Notes under the pieces: model-generated | Database searches by the model: none | What the model was told of the DNA's origin: nothing | Seen by the model: only the letters and a program-made list of their open reading frames with translations | Made by a program: the position numbers and the translations under genes | Shown: positions 5,924-15,800 of the stretch, piece by piece | Layout: each line of letters starts with the position of its first letter | Numbering within the stretch: position 1 is the stretch's first letter | NCBI RefSeq assembly: GCF_902825325.1 | Contig: NZ_CADEAR010000022.1 | Span: 1-35,126, forward strand | From: Brucella tritici | GTDB lineage: Bacteria; Pseudomonadota; Alphaproteobacteria; Rhizobiales; Rhizobiaceae | DNA length: 35,126 nucleotides | Direction of reading: 5' to 3'

Positions 5924-6679
5924 TCAGGCTGCTTCGCCGATTACTTCGGCATAACCGTTTTCTTCCAGATGCAGTGCGAGGCTCTTGTCGCCGGACTTGA
6001 TAACCTGCCCCTTGTAAAGCACGTGCACGCTATCGGGAACGATGTATTCGAGCAGACGCTGATAGTGGGTGATGACGATCACGGCACGATCTGGCGAACG
6101 CAGTGCGTTCACGCCTTCCGATACAATCTTCAGCGCGTCGATGTCGAGGCCGGAGTCGGTTTCGTCGAGCACGCAGAGACTTGGTTCCAGAAGCTGCATT
6201 TGAAGAATTTCAGCGCGCTTCTTTTCGCCGCCCGAAAAGCCGACATTGAGCGGACGTTTCAGCATGTTCATATCAATGCTGAGCTGGCCGGCGGCGTCCT
6301 TCACGCGCTTGATGAATTCCGGAATCTTCAGTTCCGGCTCGCCGCGCGCCTTGCGCTGACTGTTCATCGCAACCTTCAGGAATTCCATCGTAGCAACGCC
6401 CGGAATTTCCATCGGATACTGGAAAGCAAGGAAAATGCCCTTGGCGGCGCGTTCAGCCGGGTCGAGTTCGAGGATCGACTCGCCATTATAAAGAATGTCG
6501 CCTTCCGTCACTTCATAATCCTCGCGACCGGCGAGGATGTAGGAAAGCGTCGACTTGCCCGAACCGTTCGGACCCATGATCGCAGCAACTTCACCCTTGT
6601 TCACTGTGAGGTTCAGGCCACGGATGATCTCGGTATCCGTGTCGGCGATCTTTGCATGGAGGTTCTTGATCTCAAGCAT
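5924..6679 (-). CDS. sufC: SufC, ATPase of the SufBCD complex
   Basis: The protein has 251 residues. SufC is an ABC-type ATPase that drives conformational change in SufBC2D during cluster assembly; it is cytoplasmic, not a transporter. Walker A is GPNGSGKST at about residues 36-44. The signature is FSGGEKKR, with Phe in place of the usual Leu as in other SufC proteins. Walker B is LCVLDETDSGLD, and the switch histidine is in VIVITHYQRLL. AAGG lies upstream of the ATG. It sits 74 bases after sufB and 13 before sufD, in the standard B-C-D order. Confidence 0.98.
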   Translation of the reverse strand: MLEIKNLHAKIADTDTEIIRGLNLTVNKGEVAAIMGPNGSGKSTLSYILAGREDYEVTEGDILYNGESILELDPAERAAKGIFLAFQYPMEIPGVATMEFLKVAMNSQRKARGEPELKIPEFIKRVKDAAGQLSIDMNMLKRPLNVGFSGGEKKRAEILQMQLLEPSLCVLDETDSGLDIDALKIVSEGVNALRSPDRAVIVITHYQRLLEYIVPDSVHVLYKGQVIKSGDKSLALHLEENGYAEVIGEAA

Positions 6680-6753
6680 GAATGTAAACCTTGTTCTAAT
6701 GCCAGGAAAAGGCTGGCCAGAAAATCTGATGCGAGATGGAAGGAGCGCGTCGG

Positions 6754-8277
6754 TTAACCGACGCTGCCCTCAAGCGAAATGCCGATAAGCTTCTGGGCTT
6801 CGACGGCGAATTCCATCGGCAGTTCCTGAATGACTTCCTTCACGAAGCCATTGACGATGAGAGCAATTGCCTCCTCCTCCGGAATGCCGCGCTGCATCAC
6901 ATAGAACAGCTGATCTTCCGAAATCTTGGAGGTGGTTGCCTCGTGTTCGAACTGCGCCGTCGCGTTTTTCGCCTCGATATACGGCACCGTATGCGCGCCG
7001 CAATCGTTGCCGATCAGGAGCGAGTCGCACTGGGTGAAGTTACGGGCATTTTCGGCCTTGCGATGGGCAGAAACCTGTCCGCGATAGGTGTTGTTCGACT
7101 TGCCAGCCGAGATCCCCTTGGAGATGATGCGGCTCGACGTGTTCTTGCCGAGGTGCAGCATCTTGGTGCCCGAGTCGATCTGCTGATAACCGTTCGACAC
7201 AGCAATCGAGTAGAACTCACCGCGTGAATTGTCGCCGCGCAGAATGCAGGACGGGTATTTCCAGGTGATGGCGGAGCCGGTTTCAACCTGTGTCCAGGAG
7301 ATCTTGGAATTGTCGCCACGGCAATCGCCACGCTTGGTGACGAAGTTGTAGATACCGCCCTTGCCGCTGCTGTCGCCCGGATACCAGTTCTGGACCGTCG
7401 AGTATTTGATTTCGGCGTTTTCGAGCGCAATCAGCTCAACGACAGCCGCGTGCAGCTGATTTTCATCGCGCTGCGGTGCGGTGCAACCTTCCAGATAGGA
7501 AACATACGCGCCTTCATCAGCGATGATGAGCGTACGTTCGAACTGGCCGGTGTTCTTTTCGTTGATGCGGAAATAGGTCGAAAGCTCCATTGGGCAACGA
7601 ACGCCCTTTGGAACATAGACAAACGAACCATCGGTGAAGACAGCCGAATTCAGCGTCGCGTAATAGTTGTCCGAAACAGGAACCACTGAAGCCAGATACT
7701 TCTGCACCAGTTCAGGATGTTCGCGGATCGCTTCCGAAATCGAACAGAAGATTACACCAGCTTTGGCAAGTTCTTCCTTGAAGGTCGTAACCACCGACAC
7801 ACTGTCGAACACGGCATCAACGGCAACGCGGCCGGACGCATAGACATTGTCGGAAGGATTTCCATCGATTTCGCTCGGCTCACCCTGCTTGCGGACGCCA
7901 GCAAGGATTTCCTGCTCGCGCAACGGAATGCCAAGCTTTTCGTATGTCTTCAGCAACTCCGGATCGACTTCATCAAGCGATTTCGGGCCGGACTGGTTTT
8001 TCGGCGCTGCATAATAATAGGCGTCCTGAAAATCGATCTTCGGATAATCGACGCGCGCCCATGTCGGCTCTTCCATGGTGAGCCAGCGTTCATAGGCTTT
8101 CAGACGCCATTCCAGCATCCATTCCGGCTCGTTCTTCTTGGCGGAAATGAAGCGAATGATATCTTCGTTGAGGCCCTTGGGAGCCTTCTCGGCTTCGATC
8201 ATCGTCTCGAAGCCATACTTGTACTGGTCCACGTCAAGGCCGCGGACCTGATCAATGGTCTCCTGCACTGCAGGCAT
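6754..8277 (-). CDS. sufB: SufB, Fe-S cluster scaffold
   Basis: The protein has 507 residues, of normal length. SufB is the scaffold on which nascent clusters form; it receives sulfur and works with SufC and SufD. Visible signatures are the N-terminal [20 protein letters not shown], the central [25 protein letters not shown] and the C-terminal [22 protein letters not shown], followed by [19 protein letters not shown]. The last carries the core cysteine and His region. GGAG lies about 8 bases before the ATG. It begins an operon with sufC, sufD, sufS and sufT. A candidate Irr box overlaps the -35 region about 110 bases upstream, suggesting iron or haem control. Confidence 0.98.
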   Translation of the reverse strand: MPAVQETIDQVRGLDVDQYKYGFETMIEAEKAPKGLNEDIIRFISAKKNEPEWMLEWRLKAYERWLTMEEPTWARVDYPKIDFQDAYYYAAPKNQSGPKSLDEVDPELLKTYEKLGIPLREQEILAGVRKQGEPSEIDGNPSDNVYASGRVAVDAVFDSVSVVTTFKEELAKAGVIFCSISEAIREHPELVQKYLASVVPVSDNYYATLNSAVFTDGSFVYVPKGVRCPMELSTYFRINEKNTGQFERTLIIADEGAYVSYLEGCTAPQRDENQLHAAVVELIALENAEIKYSTVQNWYPGDSSGKGGIYNFVTKRGDCRGDNSKISWTQVETGSAITWKYPSCILRGDNSRGEFYSIAVSNGYQQIDSGTKMLHLGKNTSSRIISKGISAGKSNNTYRGQVSAHRKAENARNFTQCDSLLIGNDCGAHTVPYIEAKNATAQFEHEATTSKISEDQLFYVMQRGIPEEEAIALIVNGFVKEVIQELPMEFAVEAQKLIGISLEGSVG

Positions 8278-8617
8278 TGGCGTTCTCCATCCTCGTCGGG
8301 GTCAAGGCCCGACAGTTGCAAACGTCAAGGTGATATGTCTTGAACAATACCGCCTCAATATAGTGTGCGTGGCCCTTCTTTAAAACCTCTCTAAACTGAA
8401 TTTCAAGCACCGGGTTCAAATTTGCCCTTAAAAATGCCGATTAAAACGATCAACTTAATGAAACAGCCCGGTGAAACGGCAATTGCAGGCGGCACATCCC
8501 GGCTTTGGTGCCTTGATTTCTTTTAAAAAATTGGAATTTCCGGACGAGCGATCAGAATCATACCTGCCCCTTGCCGTGTACATGTAGGAACATAGATAGC
8601 TAAAGGAAAGGGAGACC
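8278..8617. other. Divergent intergenic region between sufB and a small gene
   Basis: This 340-base gap carries the sufB promoter region on the minus strand, with a candidate Irr box at 8379-8395. On the plus strand it carries the upstream region of the 78-residue gene. There, TTGCCG and TAGATA lie 16 bases apart shortly before that gene's ribosome binding site, a weak promoter candidate. No further gene was found. Confidence 0.6.
8357..8395 (-). promoter_or_regulatory. Candidate sufB promoter with overlapping Irr box (ICE motif)
   Basis: The minus-strand sequence at 8379-8395 is TTTAGAG-AGG-TTTTAAA. It matches the published Irr/ICE consensus TTTAGAA-N3-TTCTAAA at 12 of 14 fixed positions. 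A -10-like TATATT (8357-8362) and a weak -35-like TTTTAA (8380-8385) are 17 bases apart, and the -35 lies inside the box. That placement would suit Irr acting on sufB. Iron-dependent control of suf by Irr and RirA is known in Agrobacterium. The match was made by eye. Confidence 0.5.
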
Positions 8618-8854
8618 ATGATGAGCACCCAAAATCTGCAGGACTATGTAAAATTTCTCGAACAGCAGGTGAATGATGAGGGCCGCACCATCGAGCAGCT
8701 GAAATTTTTTCAGGACGCCCACAACAAGTTCAATATTTCAAATGCCAGCGCTTCCGACGATATCGCAGCAGATATCGCCAAACGGGAAGAATTCAAAACG
8801 CGCTACGAGGGCTATATCGCTGCTGCAAAGCAGAAGCTCGGCCTCGATTTTTGA
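8618..8854 (+). CDS. Small conserved-looking protein between the desulfurase and sufB (78 aa)
   Basis: The product is 78 residues, charged and mostly helical, with heptad-like stretches (DYVKFLEQQVNDEGRTIEQL and EFKTRYEGYIAAAKQKLG). It has no cysteine, membrane segment or signal peptide. GGGAG lies 5 bases before the first of two adjacent ATG codons. I do not recognise the family. It runs against the suf genes and its stop is 7 bases from the desulfurase stop, so it separates a gene pair that is usually contiguous in relatives. Codon use looks like that of the neighbours. Whether it has any Fe-S role is unknown. Confidence 0.75.
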   Translation: MMSTQNLQDYVKFLEQQVNDEGRTIEQLKFFQDAHNKFNISNASASDDIAADIAKREEFKTRYEGYIAAAKQKLGLDF

Positions 8855-8861
8855 ATTACAA

Positions 8862-10022
8862 TCACACCTTCTTGGCGCGGCGCTCGATAATTTTGCGGAA
8901 CACATTGAGAAACGCGTCGACTTGATCGGGCGTTGCTGTTGGCTCAAGCGACACGCGGATCGCTCCGAGACTGTCCCCATGTCCCATGGCTGACAGCACA
9001 TGGCTGGGACCGACTTTTCCAGATGAGCAGGCCGAGCCTGCCGAGAGAGCAATTCCGCCGAGATCAAAGGCGATCTGCACGGTTTCCGCCTTTTGCTCCT
9101 CAAGGGAAAAGAACGTCGTATTGGGCAATCTGCCAACCGACTTTCCGTATATCACCGCATCCGGGGCTATGGCTTCAAGTCCGGCTTCCAACTTGTCCCG
9201 CATCGCCGGGGACCAGCCATCATCGTCCAGTCGCGCTTTGGCAATATCAGCCGCAGCACCGAAACCTGCAATCAGCGGCAGAGCCTCAGTTCCTGCTCTA
9301 TGCCCCTTCTCCTGACCACCACCGCGAACAAGCGCGCGCGGCATCATGAGATCGGAAATAGCGATAATTGCACCGACACCTTTGGGCCCACCAATCTTGT
9401 GTGAGGAGATTATGAGGTAATCTCCACAATTATCTGAAATATCTAACTTAATGCGCCCTGCGGCCTGGACAGCATCGATGATATAAATGCCGCCTGCTGC
9501 CTTCACGATAGCGGCAATTTCCGCAATCGGCTGGATGATGCCGGTTTCATTATTGGCAGCCTGGATCGCCACGAGCGGCAGCCCCTGGCTTTTATCGTGA
9601 CCGGCGAGAGCTGTTTTCAGGTCATCAAGTTTTATGATGCCATTTACGTCAACCGGCAAAACGGTGACATCCTGCACTGCAAACTGCCCCCCGGACAGCA
9701 TGCAAGGGTGTTCCGTATCACTCACGTAAAGATGTGACAGGCGGACCGGTGAACGCCCCATCATGTAATTGGGTGTTAGCAGCGTCGATGCGGCTTCCGT
9801 TGCTCCAGATGTAAAGAAAACATGGTCTGGCCTGGCATTGACGAGCGCTGCCACGCTGCGCCGTGCTGCTTCAACGAGGGCGCGCGCGGCGCGGCCCTCA
9901 CGATGCACGGAGGATGGATTGCCAGGAATGCCAAGAGCATAGATGACTGCATCCCGTGCTTCATCAAGCAACGGAGCACTGGCATTATAATCCAGATAGA
10001 GCCTCTTGCCGCTCCCGCTCAC
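8862..10022 (-). CDS. NifS/IscS-type (group I) cysteine desulfurase
   Basis: The protein has 386 residues and a GTG start (VSGSGKRLYLDYNASAPLLDE), with a GGAG-containing site upstream. It is a PLP enzyme that mobilises sulfur from cysteine. The motifs are TSGATEAAS (PLP phosphate region), IQAANNETGIIQP, and the PLP lysine in ISSHKIGGPKGVG. The catalytic loop is ALSAGSACSSGKVGPSHVL, the long SSGSACTS-type loop of group I enzymes, unlike the RAGTHCAQP loop of the sufS in this window. It corresponds to sufS2/nifS at the head of the suf operon in relatives. Here a convergent small gene separates it from sufB, so sufB needs its own promoter or readthrough. Confidence 0.93.
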   Translation of the reverse strand: MSGSGKRLYLDYNASAPLLDEARDAVIYALGIPGNPSSVHREGRAARALVEAARRSVAALVNARPDHVFFTSGATEAASTLLTPNYMMGRSPVRLSHLYVSDTEHPCMLSGGQFAVQDVTVLPVDVNGIIKLDDLKTALAGHDKSQGLPLVAIQAANNETGIIQPIAEIAAIVKAAGGIYIIDAVQAAGRIKLDISDNCGDYLIISSHKIGGPKGVGAIIAISDLMMPRALVRGGGQEKGHRAGTEALPLIAGFGAAADIAKARLDDDGWSPAMRDKLEAGLEAIAPDAVIYGKSVGRLPNTTFFSLEEQKAETVQIAFDLGGIALSAGSACSSGKVGPSHVLSAMGHGDSLGAIRVSLEPTATPDQVDAFLNVFRKIIERRAKKV

Positions 10023-10058
10023 CGTACCTATCTCCTAAACAAAATTCTGGAAGCGCAA

Positions 10059-10084
10059 TTTTCTTGAATTTTCAATCAAGAAAA
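10059..10084. promoter_or_regulatory. Perfect 9-bp inverted repeat upstream of the desulfurase gene
   Basis: TTTTCTTGA and TCAAGAAAA flank an 8-base spacer, 37-62 bases before the GTG start of the minus-strand desulfurase. The core is TGA-N8-TCA, one base shorter than the TGA-N9-TCA iron-rhodo box described for RirA-type regulation. It is a candidate operator for an iron or Fe-S regulator such as RirA or IscR. It also lies upstream of the divergent hydrolase gene, so the target is not certain. Confidence 0.5.
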
Positions 10085-10217
10085 GCCTATTAAGCCCCCA
10101 TAGGAACTGAAACTCGCTTTCAGTCTGTCGAAATTTCAAACCGGTTCTAGAAGCGGCGTCCAACAACGTCAAGTTTCGTCGCCCCAGTCCGGTCTTCCCG
10201 TTACGAGCGGAGTACAC

Positions 10218-10892
10218 ATGCCAGAAGTTATTTTCAACGGCCCTGCCGGACGCCTCGAAGGTCGCTATCAGCCTTCCAAAGAAAAGAATGCTCCGATCGC
10301 GCTTATCCTTCATCCCCATCCGCAGTTCGGCGGAACGATGAACAACAAGATCGTTTATGATCTTTTCTACATGTTCCAGCAGCGCGGCTTTACCACGCTG
10401 CGCTTCAATTTCCGCGGCATAGGCCGCAGCCAAGGTGAATTCGACCATGGCGCAGGTGAATTATCGGATGCTGCAAGTGCGCTCGACTGGGTGCAGGCGC
10501 TTCACCCTGACTCCAAGACGTGCTGGGTCGCCGGCTATTCGTTCGGTTCATGGATCGGGATGCAGTTGCTGATGCGTCGCCCGGAAATCGAAGGCTTCAT
10601 TTCCGTTGCGCCGCAGCCGAACACCTACGATTTCTCCTTCTTGGCACCCTGCCCTTCGTCCGGTCTCATCATCCATGGCGATCAGGACAAGGTTGCTCCG
10701 CCGAAGGACGTGCAGGCTCTGGTGGACAAGCTGAAGACCCAGAAGGGTATCACAATCACCCAGACCACGATCCCCGGCGCGAACCACTTCTTCGCCGGAC
10801 AGGGCGACGAACTCATTGAGGATTGCGCCGAATATCTTGATCGCCGTCTGGCTGGCGAACTGGTTGAAGCGCGTCCGAAGCGCCTGCGTTAA
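10218..10892 (+). CDS. Alpha/beta hydrolase of the dienelactone-hydrolase-like type
   Basis: The protein has 224 residues and is cytoplasmic, with no signal peptide. The fold signatures are LILHPHPQFGGTMNNK at about residues 29-44 (oxyanion region) and the nucleophile elbow GYSFGS with Ser108. The acid is in HGDQDKVAPP (Asp157 likely) and the catalytic His in GANHFF (His190). Such small hydrolases act on esters, thioesters or related bonds; the natural substrate cannot be told from sequence. The gene is divergent from the desulfurase, has its own terminator, and is probably monocistronic. Some databases label such proteins 'alpha/beta hydrolase, COG2945-like'. Confidence 0.88.
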   Translation: MPEVIFNGPAGRLEGRYQPSKEKNAPIALILHPHPQFGGTMNNKIVYDLFYMFQQRGFTTLRFNFRGIGRSQGEFDHGAGELSDAASALDWVQALHPDSKTCWVAGYSFGSWIGMQLLMRRPEIEGFISVAPQPNTYDFSFLAPCPSSGLIIHGDQDKVAPPKDVQALVDKLKTQKGITITQTTIPGANHFFAGQGDELIEDCAEYLDRRLAGELVEARPKRLR

Positions 10893-10939
10893 GCCTTTAC
10901 AAGAATTTCGCAAGTCGTTTTCCAGATTTGCAGCGTCTC

Positions 10940-10966
10940 ATCCGGCGGGCCTCCCGCCGGATTTTT
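10940..10966 (+). terminator. Rho-independent terminator after the hydrolase
   Basis: A 9-bp stem TCCGGCGGG/CCCGCCGGA with a 3-base loop is followed by five T residues. Confidence 0.9.
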
Positions 10967-11028
10967 CATGCGATGCTATCATCGCAATCCAATGATTCGT
11001 TTTCTTCAATCGATCTCATGAGCGTGAC

Positions 11029-11361
11029 ATGCCGGTTTATGCCATCCTCGCTATTGCCATCGTGTCCGAGGTCATCGGAACGCTCAGCCTCAAAGCATCA
11101 GAAGGTTTCACACGACTGGGGCCGTCCCTGATCGTTGTCGTCGCTTACGGTCTCGCCTTTTACTTTCTCTCCATGACACTGAAGAGCATCCCTGTCGGAA
11201 TCGCCTATGCGGTCTGGTCCGGGATCGGGGTCACGCTCGTTGCGCTGATCGGCTGGCTGGTGTTCGGCCAGAAGCTTGATCTTGCCGCAGTGCTTGGCAT
11301 GGGATTGATTATTGCCGGTGTCATTGTGCTCAATCTGTTTTCAAACACCGCACAACACTGA
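11029..11361 (+). CDS. SMR-family small multidrug transporter
   Basis: The protein has 110 residues and four hydrophobic helices filling nearly the whole chain, the size of EmrE-type exporters that couple cation efflux to proton entry as dimers in the inner membrane. The essential membrane glutamate is present as Glu14 in [15 protein letters not shown]. The motif YAVWSGIGV in the third helix is the family hallmark (EmrE YAxWxGxG). The final helix is [13 protein letters not shown]. The ribosome binding site is weak. Family members export quaternary ammonium compounds or guanidinium-like substrates; which one applies here cannot be told. It lies between two independently terminated genes. Confidence 0.92.
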   Translation: MPVYAILAIAIVSEVIGTLSLKASEGFTRLGPSLIVVVAYGLAFYFLSMTLKSIPVGIAYAVWSGIGVTLVALIGWLVFGQKLDLAAVLGMGLIIAGVIVLNLFSNTAQH

Positions 11362-11539
11362 GACTAACCAACGCCGGCTGCTTCCAATCGATGAAGCCAA
11401 ATTACTGGTTCGCAACCCTCCAATTCGGGAGTTTCCTTGTTATTGGCGGTTGATTGGTGCTAAAGGCGGACTTATCACAGGGATGTAAGCAACCGCTTGC
11501 GACCAGTTTCAACTTCGCCTTATCAGTCAGGGAAAAGGA

Positions 11540-12793
11540 ATGTCCGGTTTCAAATCCGATTTTCTTCGCACGCTTTCCGAGCGTGGCTTCATTCATCAGA
11601 TTTCCGATGAAAGTGGCCTCGACGAATTGTTGGCCAAGGAAACCGTGACGGCCTATATCGGCTTCGATCCTACGGCTCCTAGCCTTCATGCAGGCGGCCT
11701 GATCCAGATCATGATGCTGCACTGGCTCCAGCAGACCGGGCACAAGCCAGTCGCACTGATGGGCGGCGGCACCGGCATGGTCGGCGATCCGTCCTTCAAG
11801 GACGAAGCCCGCAAGCTGATGACCGAAGATACGATTGCCGAAAACATTGCCGGTATCAAGCGTGTCTTCGCCAACTACCTTACCTTCGGTGACGGTGCGA
11901 CCGATGCCCTTATGGTCAATAATGCCGACTGGCTGCGCAACATCAACTATCTGGAATTCCTGCGCGATGTAGGCCGTCATTTCTCGGTCAACCGCATGCT
12001 TTCGTTCGATTCGGTGAAGACGCGCCTTGATCGTGAGCAGTCGCTGTCATTCCTCGAATTCAACTACATGATCCTGCAGGCCTACGATTTCGTAGAACTG
12101 AGCAAGCGCTACGATCTGCGTCTGCAGATGGGCGGCTCGGATCAGTGGGGCAACATCATCAACGGTATCGATCTCGGTCACCGTATGGGAACCCCCCAGC
12201 TTTATGCCCTCACCTCGCCGCTGCTGACGACAGCATCCGGCCAGAAGATGGGCAAGTCGCTTGGCGGTGCTATCTGGCTGAACGCGGATATGCTGAGCGC
12301 CTATGACTTCTGGCAGTACTGGCGCAACACGGAAGATGCCGATGTCGAGCGGTTCCTGAAGCTTTACACGACGCTTCCGCTGGACGAAGTCGCCAAGCTG
12401 GCCGCACTTGAAGGCGTCGAAATCAATGAAGCGAAGAAAATCCTCGCAACGGAAGTAACGGCTATGCTTCATGGTCGTGACGCAGCCGAGGAAGCCGCAG
12501 AAACGGCTCGCAAGACCTTTGAGGATGGCGAATTGTCGGAAAATCTCCCGACAGTCGGCGTTCACAAGGCGACGCTGAACAGCGGCATCGGTGTGCTGGC
12601 ATTGATGGTTCTGGCCGAACTTTGCAGCACCAATGGCGAAGCCCGCCGTCATGTCGAAGGTGGCGCCGTGCGCATCAATGACGAACCTGTCAGCGATCCT
12701 CGTATGACCATCGATGCGACTGCGTTGAATGATCAGGGCGTCATCAAGCTGTCGCTGGGCAAGAAGCGTCACGTGCTGATCCGTCCTGCATAA
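11540..12793 (+). CDS. tyrS: Tyrosyl-tRNA synthetase
   Basis: The protein has 417 residues and attaches tyrosine to tRNA-Tyr in the cytoplasm. The class I nucleotide-binding region carries [16 protein letters not shown] at about residues 39-54 (HIGH-type site). Tyrosine recognition lies in [13 protein letters not shown] and [11 protein letters not shown] (about 196-206). The KMSKS-type loop reads GQKMGKS (residues 234-240). The C-terminal part from about 350 is an S4-like RNA-binding domain ([15 protein letters not shown] and onward). GGGAAAAGGA precedes the ATG. The 178 bases upstream show no T-box or other clear riboswitch fold. A strong terminator follows. Confidence 0.97.
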   Translation: MSGFKSDFLRTLSERGFIHQISDESGLDELLAKETVTAYIGFDPTAPSLHAGGLIQIMMLHWLQQTGHKPVALMGGGTGMVGDPSFKDEARKLMTEDTIAENIAGIKRVFANYLTFGDGATDALMVNNADWLRNINYLEFLRDVGRHFSVNRMLSFDSVKTRLDREQSLSFLEFNYMILQAYDFVELSKRYDLRLQMGGSDQWGNIINGIDLGHRMGTPQLYALTSPLLTTASGQKMGKSLGGAIWLNADMLSAYDFWQYWRNTEDADVERFLKLYTTLPLDEVAKLAALEGVEINEAKKILATEVTAMLHGRDAAEEAAETARKTFEDGELSENLPTVGVHKATLNSGIGVLALMVLAELCSTNGEARRHVEGGAVRINDEPVSDPRMTIDATALNDQGVIKLSLGKKRHVLIRPA

Positions 12794-12815
12794 GCTGGAC
12801 GACGATTGAACAAAC

Positions 12816-12843
12816 AAAGCCGGGTCTTGCGCCCGGCTTTTTT
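12816..12843. terminator. Terminator between tyrS and the convergent AsmA-like gene
   Basis: AAAGCCGGG pairs with CCCGGCTTT, followed on the plus strand by a run of T residues. It probably serves tyrS and may also stop the opposing transcript that ends 4 bases away. Confidence 0.85.
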
Positions 12844-12846
12844 GTA

Positions 12847-15800
12847 TCAAAATTCGAAGATTGAGCGGAATATGCCCGGTGCGATGACGGAGATTGGATT
12901 GACGATCACCTGCGGCTGCTTGGCACTTCCCGCAAGCTTGTAGGTAATTCCGATCAGGCCGCGATCACGGCCGTTGCCGAGCAACGCACCGACGATGGGC
13001 AGTTCACCAAACAACCGGTTGACGCCGTAGGCGGGCATGAATGTTCCGGTGATCGACATGTTGCCCTGCTTGTCATAAAGCGTTCCCTGGAAGGTCGTGC
13101 CGACAGTCGGCCCGCGCACCACGCCCTTGGACAGGTTCAGATAGCCATTGCCCTTTTCAATCAGCGAAAAGCCGCGCTCGATATCAACGCGCGAAACGTC
13201 GATATCGCGCTTTACAGCCTGACTGAGACTTGTCCCGCCGTTCGATGGCGAACTGGAAACGATTTTCGCAAGACGCGGTTCGTTGATGATCGCAAAGTTG
13301 CGCGCATCGATCTGGCCACGCAATGGGCCGTTGCCCTGTGCCGCGAGACCAACCGTGATCTTGCCGCCGCGCATCTTGTCATAGAAATCGAAGAAACGAA
13401 GAACCGCCCCCGCATCATTGGACTGCAACGAAATGGAGCGTGCATCGCCCTGATCGTTGTTCGTGGCAACAAAGGATTCACCTGACGACGTAACGGCATT
13501 GACCGAAACGCCCGAAACTTTGCTGCCCGCGCTTTCATAGGAAACAGCGACATTGCGCAGCGTTTCACTGTTAAAGCCGCTGACTTCATCAAGCTGGGCG
13601 CTCACCACCACGCGGGGATTGTTGGATTTACCCCCGGCGGCGCCCTTCTCGCCAAGATCGGAGACCTGCTTGATGAGCGCCCGTGCGTCGAACTGCGAGC
13701 CACGCACATTGACCCGATAGCCGCCTCCGCTTTTGGTCGCCTTGACTGCAAGATTATCGTTTCGGTTCAGACGTATCTCGCTGAAATTCGCCGATTGGAA
13801 ATCACCCTTTGCAATGGAAAGATCACCCTTCGCGCCAAAGGCGTCGCCTGAAAAGACAAGATTGCTGATGTCCATCTTGCTCTTGTCGTCCGCGCTCTGG
13901 GCCAGGTCAAACGTCGCTTTTGCCGGAATGCCTGCGCCCTTGCGCCAGCCGAGCCAGGGGAGATCGATCTGTGTTTTGCCAAGATCGGCTGACACGTGGC
14001 GCTTGCCGCCATTCTCCATGCCGAGATCAACCGACATAGGACCGGAGAAGATGGAATTAAGACCCGGAAAGACCGCGTTGCGGGTTTTGTCGTCGATATC
14101 CAGCTTGACCTTCTGCTCGCGTTTGACCGGTCCAGAACGGTCTACCGGTTCGACCATACTGACCTTCGCAGGAACGCCATCCAGCTTCGCATCGGCAGTA
14201 ATAATGGCGGCCGACTGATCCACCTTTATACTGCCTGTCGCATCGCTGACGGACGATCCCGCTATTGGCTTTGAAATGTCCAGACCGGTGAAGCCGATAT
14301 CAGCGTTCCAGCGAAGCGTGCCGGGCGGCGGGTCTTTGGAAACGGCAAAACTCACCTTTACGCGCGATTTCACATCGCCCGTCACATCGCCGGGCAAAAA
14401 CGGCACATTTTTCAGAACATCGATGGGCTTGTTTCCGGCAATTTCAGCAATAGCCGATGCCTCACCGGAGACACCCAGATCCAGTTCTGCAATCACGGGA
14501 CGTTGCGGCCCCCAGGGGATTATCAGCGTACCGTCGGAAACGTCGACCTTACGATTGTTTGGTGTGTAAGCTACGCCATCCAGAAGCTTGATGGTCGTAT
14601 AGGCTCCACGGACCGATATTTCGCCATCGGCATCCCGCACAGGCGGCAGTTCACCAACGACATCGAAGCGCGTATCGAAAACCTTGAAATCGGCCTTGAT
14701 TTCATCACCCGTTAACGGTGGAGGAAGGCCCGGCCCGTTGAAGCGACCGCCCGCGAGCGAAATATCGATGCGGCTGTCCTTCAGGGTTCCGCCGAAAAGG
14801 TTCTTCAACACCCATTCGCGTGCACCATCGGCAACATCGATCGGCCATAGATGCTTGGCATCGGCAACCGGCATTTTGGGAATGCGCAGCATGAAGATCA
14901 TTTCCGGCGAACCGGCGCCGAATCCCATGCTTCCTTGACCGAACAGCTCCCCGGTTTCCGTCTGCACATCAAGATTGGCAAACTGGATGCGTTGCTGATC
15001 CGCCAGGTAACGCCCGGCTATCCGCGTTGCGAAGGACAGTGGCGGATCGGTCGATTCCGCAGGCATACTTGTCGCCGATGTCGTCAGAACCTCGAATCGA
15101 TATGTCGGTCCGCCAGTGTTGTTTTCGGTGTCCGGTTCCGGACCAAACGCACCGTTGAACTGTGCCTGCATTCCGCCAAGTTGCAGTCGCGACGACTTGA
15201 TCTCGATTTTACGGCTTCCCACCGTGTGTTCGAGATTGAGACGAATGCCACCGCGCACATCCTCCACTTTGCCGAGTTGCATATCTATGCCGTCAACGGC
15301 CAGTTCTGTCGCGAGACGTTCGGGCTTATCACCATCGGCCGCCGATCCCATCAGCGACAAGCGGGCTGATGCTTCCAGCTCAAAATGGGCCGGATTGACA
15401 CGATTGCCGTTTATGACCGGCGCAACTTCTGGCGGAGACCCCAATGCAACAGGAATATCGCGGATATTCAGTTCAAAGCCGGCAAGACTGTTGTCACCTG
15501 AATGACGGTCGATCTTGCCATCCAGTGCAATTTTCTTGCCTTTCCAGACGACGCTACCGATAATTCCGATCTTCCCGCCATTTTCGACGAGGCGGGCTTG
15601 TTCGATGTCCAGAACCTGCTGTTCATCGCCGACCTTGAAAGCAACGGTACTGTTGAAAATGCCTATGACATGCGTGTCCTGGGCGCGCAAAAGCTCCAGA
15701 CTGCGACGCATGGCAGCGAAAAGTTCACCTGAAACCGCATCAAAATCGAGAATGCCATGTTCGTCGTAGGGCAGAGATTTCCAGAATCCCGGCCCTTTCG

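Noticed and set aside
4564..6000. A 478-codon plus-strand open frame over sufD
   Set aside because: It is antisense to a clear SufD, has no recognisable domain, and its composition is that of a shadow frame in GC-rich DNA.
5756..6757. A 333-codon plus-strand open frame over sufC
   Set aside because: Antisense to SufC with all ABC motifs intact on the minus strand; no ribosome binding site or family.
12047..12850. A 267-codon minus-strand frame over tyrS
   Set aside because: Antisense shadow of a clear tyrosyl-tRNA synthetase with no supporting features.
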